Positions 6,740-12,500 of a DNA stretch of 12,500 nt are shown here, piece by piece; positions within the stretch are counted from its first letter, which is position 1; the number at the start of each line of letters is the position of its first letter. The notes under the pieces were generated by a model. It had not been told where the DNA came from and searched no databases. It saw nothing but the letters and a program-made list of their open reading frames with translations. The stretch is from Actinidia chinensis (lineage: Eukaryota; Streptophyta; Magnoliopsida; Ericales; Actinidiaceae): the NCBI GenBank assembly GCA_009663005.1, contig VIGQ01000406.1, forward strand, positions 1 through 12,500, in the 5' to 3' direction. Both the position numbers and the translations under genes were made by a program.

Positions 6740-8320
6740 ATTCTGTTTAATACAGTTTTCTGTTTAATGTAATTTATTTTTCAATTATAAAGTCAAGAGT
6801 TACTGAATTTTTTTTTTAACAATTAGTTTGAATATTTCAATGTTTACATTAATTAGTAAAGAAATTAACTAAAGTTATTATAATACAAATCAAATGGTGA
6901 GGTTAAAAGAATATTGTGAGGTAATTTGTATATTTTTCACTTTTTTTCATATAACCTGAGATAATAGTTGTTCAACCCACCTTCTTAAACAAATATAAAT
7001 ATGGAACAATGAAGGAGTGTAAAACACTAAACTTGATTTGTATCTTGGAGGTGGTACATGCTGTTATAAACTTAAGGCCAAGAGATAAATATCGACTTTC
7101 TGGCAATACGTGATACTCGTATCTCACTTGTATTTTAAATCATGATCAACACATTTTTATATTTATTTGAACTTGCATATATTTAATGTCATCTATTGAT
7201 TTTTCCTTGATTTGTGAATTATAAGAATATAGATAAACGTGATTTTGTTTTGAGCAGATATTTATCATAATAAACTCCAATTCATTTTATGATGTTTTTA
7301 TTAGTATTGTATTACTAAATACGAAGCCGAATTTATCAGCCTAACAAATAACGGGCCAAGGCCGACTAGTAGAGAGGACGTTTTCTGTCTGTTTCAAATC
7401 AATCCAAAAACATTTGTCATAATTAATTGGGGGTCGATTACATGAATTCTTTTACGTGAATTGAGTTTTTATCGAACGCGAAATAATCACTGAGATCAAT
7501 CTAATCGAAAAAGAAGTTGGACCCTTGTTTTTAGCTTCCACATATCAGTTATTCAGTTTCGTGCTCATTCACTTTGCACGGCTTTATGTCCATGCCTTCA
7601 CATGGGCGGCTGCTAGTATAAATAAAATATAAAAATAACCAAAGAGGAGTACCTTGGGTTTAAACGCATGATTTTTGCCTTCTGGCTTCCATTCGTGATA
7701 TATGAGTTGACGTTGAGATTGTAAAGAAGACCCAATTTACCACGTGAATTAATAGTATTCTTAAATTTTTTTGATATTTATAATGTAAGGCATCGTTAAT
7801 AATTGTACGTGCCCCTGTGTATATATAGAAAAAAAGACAGTATCTTAGATGTAATGATTAGAGTTTTACAACATTAAAAAATACAATAAGATATAAATTA
7901 TCAGATAAAAGAATATTGCATGCATATACAAAGAGATAAATCGTTACAAAATAGAGAACAAATTAGAACTATAATAATTTTTAAAAAGTTTTGTTAGTTT
8001 GAAATGAATGAGGTGAAAGAAATATGTTTTTATTTTTTTTTCTTCTTGTATGAGTCCCACTAAAAAAATGATTAATGGTTAAAAATATATCCATATTTTT
8101 TTTTTTTAGATATTTTTTGTCCATTTGATAATAATCTATATAATTTCTTATACCTTTGCGAAGAAGGAAGTAATATTTTTGAGGAGAAAAAAATAAATAT
8201 CAGGTGAACTTTCACCGTTGGACTAATGCAAGTGGATTTCAACCGTAGATCGCGGAAGATGTTTTTTGGTTTTCAAAATAAGTTTAATTTTTATGAATAT
8301 AGATTTGTTTTTGAATATCA
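6740..8320. other. Long AT-rich intergenic stretch, no gene seen
   Basis: No open frame of interest on either strand. Small items: two copies of TTCTGTTTAAT near 6741 and 6759; a GTGATAC/GTATCTCAC inverted pair near 7110-7127; GGCCGAC (CRT/DRE-like core) near 7362; a CCATG/CATGG hairpin followed seven bases later by CTAGT and TATAAATA (about 7590-7625); a perfect hairpin GGTGAA-CT-TTCACC near 8203-8216. None is strong alone. Confidence 0.4.
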
Positions 8321-8323
8321 AAC

Positions 8324-8841
8324 TATCTCTCACTTCTATGGTTAAAATTCATTTGAGTTAAATCCTAAATGGCGCAATTTCGATTTAGACTAGACTCTTT
8401 TTTTTTCAAAAAATTTATTTTATTTTCTTAAAGGTTTTGTGGCCACACATAAATTGGGATCAAATGGACAAAAAACCTCTAATTTGGAAAAATATTTACC
8501 CATTAGAATTATTTTTTTAGTATACCCACAAAAAAAATTAAAACACACTTTTTTTCTTTCATTCCTCTCAAATTCGCAACATTTTTTTTAATCATTATAT
8601 TTTAATTATTTATTTTTTATTTTGTTAGTATTGTATCCTTCGTATAGATATGCAATATTTGACATTTAAATCTATCTGTTTGTATGTTTTTTAAAACTCT
8701 AATAAGTCTGCTTAAGAGTTATTTTTTTACGTATTAACCCGTAATCGGACATTACTAGTATATATATATTAGAAACCCACAAATACGTTTGAATTAAAAA
8801 TATATCTCTCGCTATCTACGTCTAAAATAAATTTGAGTAAA
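8324..8841. repeat. Dispersed direct repeat of about 38 bp
   Basis: TATCTCTCACTTCTATG with a following ATTTGAGTTAAA (8324-8361) matches TATCTCTCGCTATCTACG with a following ATTTGAGTAAAC (8803-8841) in the same orientation, with several substitutions. The DNA between is AT-rich and codes for nothing visible. The pair may be remnants of one repeat family; it does not define a clear element boundary. Confidence 0.4.
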
Positions 8842-8932
8842 CTAACGGTTCAAATTTCATTCTCAAACTATTTTTTTTTTTGTCCAAAAATGATCACTTT
8901 CATCTATATATTCATAAATTCATGTTCTCTCT

Positions 8933-9777
8933 CCCTCATACTCTCACTCTCTTCTCTCATCACTTTCACATTCAACCATTTATACTTTTTTTTAATACAT
9001 TTTATCATTCTTTTTTTTACTTTGAATTTGTATATACTTTTTTTAGTTTTACAAAAACCCTTAGTTCTTTTTCTGTTACTACACTTGATTCTTTTGTTGT
9101 TGTTTTTTTACTTTTGTTTGAATTTTTATATAAAAAAATTATGATAAAATTTTATAATTCTTTTACTTCCACCTTATGAATCAAGATTTTTAATATTTTT
9201 TTTAAGAATTTCGTGGGTTGATAGTTATATATTTTTTGATGTCGTCTTTGTTTTTTACTTTCACTTCCGAATTTTATATAAAAAAATTAAAATATTTTTT
9301 ATAATAAAGATATAATTCTTTTGAATAGATATTGATTAGAAAATTATATTCTTATTTAATGTGAATTTACCATTGTATTGATACATAAAGAATTATTATT
9401 TTTCTGATATATTTTATGATAAATCAAACAACTAAAAAATACATTATTTATTTTCAAGGATAATATCAATAAAAATAACTATCAACCCATAGAAATTTTT
9501 TAAAAAATATACAAATTTCGTTCCCTCGTTTTTTTTTTCTTTATAAAAAACAAAGGTGCGGAGTAAAAAAAAATTATAAATTTTAATCATAATTCTTTTT
9601 GTATAAAAATTTAAAGTTGAAGTCAAAAGAAAAAAAAACAAGATTCAGGTATTAAACGAAAAAAACTAAGGGCTATAAAAATTTTATCATAATTTTTATA
9701 TAAAAAATTCGGAAGTGAAAGTAGAAAAAAAAAAATGGTTGAATGGACAAACTTATAGTTTTGAAAAGAATTGAGGG
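8933..9777. repeat. Large foldback element (inverted repeat with arms of about 290-320 bp)
   Basis: The left arm, about 8933-9252, is inverted in the right arm, about 9456-9777, around a spacer of some 200 bp. Anchors in consistent order are CCCTCA (8933-8938) with TGAGGG (9772-9777), CATTCAACCATTT (8969-8981) with its exact inverse (9733-9745), CCCTTAG (9058-9064) with CTAAGGG (9666-9672), and GGGTTGATAGTTAT (9215-9228) with its exact inverse (9475-9488). Between anchors the arms are AT-rich and diverged. No transposase is present. It may be a foldback transposon, a MITE, or an old inverted duplication able to make a long hairpin RNA. Outer ends and target duplication are not resolved. Confidence 0.6.
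9018..9724. repeat. Repeated AT-rich module within the foldback element
   Basis: A module of the form ACTTCCGAATTTTTATATAAAAA followed by AATTATGATAAAATTTTATAATTC occurs about five times. On the plus strand it lies at about 9018-9050 (degenerate), 9104-9166 and 9251-9310; on the minus strand at about 9571-9632 and 9676-9727. The first two plus copies and the two minus copies are each about 90 bp apart. The third plus copy lies in the spacer and shares an exact 20-bp inverted match with the outermost minus copy (9256-9275 and 9704-9723). Confidence 0.55.
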
Positions 9778-9779
9778 TA

Positions 9780-10560
9780 AAAATTGAATGACAAAAAAGG
9801 TCCATCGAGAGGGGTGTCAGGGATTGAAAAAACAGTTCTCTTATGTAGTTTTAGATTAAATTAGTTAGTTCTGAAAACTATATCTTTTCGTTGGCTGAGA
9901 TGGTGTTAGGAGGAGTCCTACTTTGATTAGTTATTTTAAAAAAATACTTCATTTTCCCTTAAGACATCGCAAAGCAGAGCAAAAGGATTAGGTTGTTTTA
10001 TCTTTACTTTTGTCACTTAAGATATTGAAAAATAATTTAAAATTATAAAATATTGATCAAACTGTAAAAAAAATTAATGAAAAACCTCAAAAATCAATGC
10101 AGTTAATTTTTTTAATAAAAACTCGACTCAACTAACTTGGGCCTAAATACAATATACAACAATATTTGTAATATCTCCATTTTGTTTACAGATGAAATAT
10201 CAACCTGAAAAATTGACTGCCAAAGTACAGACCTAGAAACATGAATCATTGGCTTCTCTGTTGCTTCATCTCAGGCCGTTCATTTTCACCAATTACTATT
10301 ATTTTGGCCCGCAGTTACCAAGCTTTTACTTTTTCCTTGGCCGTTTTTGCATTCCAGGTAAAATTCCCTTGACGCCTTAAAGTATTGAAGATTCCCCTTG
10401 GGCCTAAGTCAATAATTTTATTACATTGACCCTTAAACTCTTAAATTGATTGCCATCAGACCAAGTACTAAGTTTTGTCAATCTCTAACAGAAGAAATGA
10501 CACAGGGTTACATGGAAATCAAAAACCATATCCACTTCCCTTAACAACCCATATCCTCGC
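9780..10560. other. AT-rich intergenic DNA, no gene seen
   Basis: Nothing coding. A short inverted repeat AAAAAAATTAA/TTAATTTTTTT lies at about 10068-10115. Strings such as GGGTGTCAGGGATTGAAAA (9813-9831) and TTGACCCTTAAACTCTTAAA (near 10427-10446) resemble common plant non-coding repeat text but give no family. Confidence 0.35.
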
Positions 10561-10880
10561 CTCCCCAAAGTCCCTAACCCTAGTCTAACCATAACATTTT
10601 ACTTTCCCAACCTAAGACCTTTACATCCTATTTTCTTTGCCCTATACCTCGCCCCTTCCTCCATCAATACTTCTGACCTCCCCCTCCCCCCCCCAACAAC
10701 ATACACACAGATAGACAATAGGATAATAATGGTAGAAAGCGAGAGTTTTGAAGTCACACTCACGCCACCCACAAGATTTAGGTGATCCATGGCTTTGCAA
10801 TGTAGTAGTAGATTGTGATCATGGAAGTAATGTGGAGCTGACCTGTACCATGTGTATTAGTCCATCAACAAGGATTGGTT
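10560..10880. other. Strand-asymmetric C-rich, G-poor stretch
   Basis: From about 10550 to 10720 the plus strand is rich in C and A and almost free of G, including C9 at 10686-10694. No open frame, promoter or RNA signature explains it. The skew could reflect a leader or intron of an unrecognised transcript on either strand. Confidence 0.35.
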
Positions 10881-10914
10881 CTGAGTGAGAAAAATTAATA
10901 GTCAAGTTCAAAAG

Positions 10915-11054
10915 GGGTGGCCCAGGGGTGGAACAAGCCAACCCATGGGGCTTGGACAACCCCCCTGGGTAGGGGAACCATCCTACCTATTTTTTTTAAA
11001 TATTAGGGGTTTATTATTCAAAATTAAAATTATAAGGATCAAAATTAAAATTAT
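10915..11054. repeat. GGCCCAGGGG inverted motif with adjacent direct repeat; possible repeat fragment
   Basis: CCCAGGGGTGG near 10922-10932 is roughly inverted by CAACCCCCCTGGG near 10957-10969. TCAAAATTAAAATTAT then occurs twice (11018-11033 and 11039-11054). The G/C-rich then A/T-rich arrangement resembles ends of unclassified plant repeats, but no target duplication or family could be established. Confidence 0.3.
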
Positions 11055-11134
11055 GGGTCTACAAGGGAACCGTTGGGTAATTTATCCAAATCTTAGACTA
11101 AGATAGGCAACGCTTGTACCTGTTGGTTGCCTGT

Positions 11135-11445
11135 CACGTCAGGTGCTACGACCTTTAACACAGCAGCACACATGCACAGCTATGCCACACGTACCTTCTT
11201 TGCATCTTTCTTGCGTCCTCACAAGGATGTCTGTTCCCCCTCTTAGCATTCACTACAACCCCTGCTTACATTCTGTCCCCCCACCTTTTCCCTTCCCCCC
11301 CCTTCCCACGACTCTCACCACGCGCACCCCCCCCCCCCAGTCACCCTCTGTAGCAACTCATGAGCCCATTGGACAGCCAATAGGTCACCGCTGCGGACGA
11401 GTCACCGTAGACACTGTGAGTTCGTGACGAAGGTCCCGCCGTCAC
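11135..11445 (+). promoter_or_regulatory. Promoter-like region with paired CCAAT and TGACG sites
   Basis: CACGTCA (11135-11141) is a bZIP-type site. ATTGG (11368-11372) and CCAAT (11377-11381) face each other in an 18-bp imperfect palindrome, two potential NF-Y sites. GTGACG (11424-11429) and CGTCAC (11440-11445) form an inverted TGACG pair resembling an as-1-type TGA-factor site. The stretch is richer in G and C than its surroundings and contains C8 (11295-11302) and C12 (11327-11338) runs. It lies about 0.4-0.7 kb upstream of the inferred leader at 11860 and so could be its distal promoter. Individual motifs are short and could be chance. Confidence 0.3.
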
Positions 11446-11459
11446 AGCTGAATACAAGA

Positions 11460-11860
11460 TAGTTAAGTGGATTGATTATAATCTCTATGAAGATGAGTCC
11501 TAGATAAGTTGAACAGAGTACGGCGACTTAATGAAAAATTTGCTTTAAAAATACAAGAAAAGAGTTGCGTTTTCTTTGAATCGGATTGTGCTATCATAAG
11601 AGTACCATAACGATTTAACAGAGGATACATTGATTTGATTTTTTGACTGTAATTCAAGTTAAAAGGCATAATGCAACCTTAATTTTAATTTTTCATTATA
11701 ATTAATATGATTTTTTTTGGTAATGCATTAATAGTCCGGCGTAACTACATTTTGATCAGGTTAGGGCAATCCAAATGGCAGGGACGGGCATTTGAGGTAG
11801 TATGCTTAAAATTATTTATTTCAGGTCCAAAATATAAAGTAGTCAACATTATAGGGGGAT
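11460..11860. other. Probable proximal promoter or intergenic DNA of the right-hand gene
   Basis: No coding sequence. AATATAAAG near 11830-11838 could serve as a TATA box for a start near 11860-11870, which would fit the leader-like sequence that follows. Nothing else is recognised. Confidence 0.25.
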
Positions 11861-11911
11861 AAGTGTAACGAGTCCTTACATTTTCCCCTCATCTTTTATC
11901 TCCTCCCTTCA

Positions 11912-11992
11912 ATGATTGAACTCGCAGACTCACATGAGGATAAGCGCAAAAGGGGCCTACTTCAGTGTTTAGTGGTGTGTGTGTGTGTGTGA
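11912..11992 (+). CDS. Candidate upstream ORF, 26 codons, reading through a GT repeat
   Basis: ATG at 11912-11914 opens a 26-codon frame ending at TGA 11990-11992. The peptide starts MIELADSHEDKRKR and ends in a V/C stretch encoded by the GT microsatellite. No homology is recognised. If the leader is real this would be an upstream ORF able to reduce translation of the main frame. Repeat-length change would alter its frame and stop. Low confidence, because a short frame in a leader arises easily by chance. Confidence 0.15.
   Translation: MIELADSHEDKRKRGLLQCLVVCVCV
11975..11991. repeat. GT microsatellite, eight units
   Basis: Uninterrupted GT dinucleotides lie in the inferred leader of the right-hand gene and encode the C-terminus and stop of the candidate upstream ORF. 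Confidence 0.9.
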
Positions 11993-12127
11993 GACGCGAG
12001 CTGAGAAGAGAGAGAATAAGGGTAGAGGAATGGAGAGGAAGGTGACTAGTTGATTTGATCAGTGTGGGTTTTCTAGGGCTTTTGTCTGATGATTCAGGTT
12101 TTGCTGCGGAGGCCAAGAGGATAAAGG

Positions 12128-12361
12128 GTAAATCACCCCATTTATAACTCTCTCTTGTTTCTCGCTTGTCTTGCTTGCGTATATACACATTTCAAACATG
12201 TATGCATATATTTGATAAGCCATATAGTGTGCAAGTAAAATAGGGATATATAAGATTGAAGTAGAGGAGATCGTTACTGAAATAGGTTATCGAATCGAAA
12301 CTCTGATACAGTATCTTTTTTGAACTGTGAGATTTGAGCTTTCTTGGCTTGATTAGATCAG
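12128..12361 (+). other. Probable first intron of the right-hand gene
   Basis: A GTAAAT donor at 12128 is followed by fairly T-rich sequence. A plausible acceptor TTAGATCAG ends at 12361, just before TTCATGG. A 22-codon frame (MAAELSLRRSEC...) opens at 12365 and ends at TGA 12431-12433. It could be another upstream ORF or, if a donor lies inside it, the start of the coding region. A GTAAGC donor-like string sits at the very right edge (12495-12500). The acceptor is a guess and the intron may continue beyond the window. Confidence 0.3.
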
Positions 12362-12500
12362 TTCATGGCTGCTGAGCTTTCTTTGAGAAGGTCCGAATGT
12401 TCACCAGTGTTTAAAACCTTCACATTTGGGTGATTGAAGTGTGGAATCGGCAGATAACTGGCACTTATTAGAATCGATGGCAAACTAGCGAGACGTAAGC

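Larger units (their letters stand above)
11865..12127 (+). other. Probable 5' untranslated exon of a plus-strand gene
   Basis: The sequence has the character of a plant leader: pyrimidine-rich start (TTTTCCCCTC, TCTCCTCCC), a GT microsatellite, GAGA-rich purine sequence, then CTAGGGCTTTTG and GC-richer sequence ending AAAGG before GTAAAT, a good donor at 12128. The ATGs open only short frames: 11912-11992 (26 codons) and 12030-12053 (7 codons), both plausible upstream ORFs. A frame open across 12047-12127 has no ATG. I do not recognise the gene; the main coding sequence would lie right of the window. The start coordinate is approximate. Confidence 0.4.

Noticed and set aside
7585..7625. Helitron 3' end (hairpin followed by CTAGT)
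   Set aside because: The CCATG/CATGG stem is only five bases, no matching 5' TC end was found, and the CTAG string is short enough to be chance.
7617..7725. Promoter TATAAATA with an 18-codon frame downstream
   Set aside because: The TATA match is good, but the frame is tiny and nothing else supports a gene.
8833..9179. Two overlapping hydrophobic open frames (103 and 99 codons)
   Set aside because: They are made of F, L, S and I codons from T-rich foldback sequence; two overlapping frames with the same bias indicate composition, not coding.
12047..12127. Coding exon ending ...SGFAAEAKRIKG at the donor
   Set aside because: The frame is open and looks protein-like, but it has an upstream in-frame stop near 12044 and no ATG, so it is more likely untranslated leader.
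12337..12392. miR396-type precursor suggested by GAGCTTTCTT strings
   Set aside because: The 5' half of the mature sequence is missing and there is no complementary arm nearby.

Overview
This looks like plant (angiosperm, probably eudicot) nuclear DNA. It is AT-rich, with long A and T runs, fossil transposon ends, GA/CT and GT microsatellites in leader-like positions, U-rich intron-like sequence and a plant TATA box. I cannot name the species. No stretch encodes a protein I recognise. The longest open frames (up to 151 codons at the left edge) show no domain, no credible start and no plant-gene structure, so I call no complete protein-coding gene. The window reads as an intergenic/repeat interval between two probable transcription units.

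Layout. 1-480: relatively GC-rich unique-looking DNA with a G-box and a possible TATA box. 687-764: a compact cluster of ACGACGTCGTTTT-type palindromes. 1990-2738: a non-autonomous DNA transposon of PIF/Harbinger (Tourist-like) type, with matching terminal inverted repeats and a TTA target duplication; it carries a decayed relative of the 687-764 cluster. 3600-4160: the best gene-like signal, a minus-strand promoter (TATA at 4001-4008, telo-box upstream), a CT-rich noncoding leader and a U-rich first intron; its coding part is not visible here. 4520-4643: an imperfect hairpin. 5361-5581: a degenerate hAT-like MITE. About 5930-6735: an LTR-like segment (5' TG, a GC-rich island, internal TATA box, U5-like GC-rich hairpin), probably Copia-type, with no coding region attached.

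8933-9777: a large diverged foldback structure (arms of roughly 290-320 bp, about 200 bp spacer) containing repeated copies of one AT-rich module. 10560-11450: C-rich and then promoter-like DNA with paired CCAAT and TGACG sites. 11860-12500: a probable 5' leader and first intron of a plus-strand gene that continues beyond the right edge, with upstream ORFs, one of which reads through a GT microsatellite.

The two probable genes flank the repeat-filled interval and point away from each other (minus strand on the left, plus strand on the right). The most unusual structures are the foldback element and the duplicated three-block palindrome cluster. I see no evidence for a new multi-gene system.
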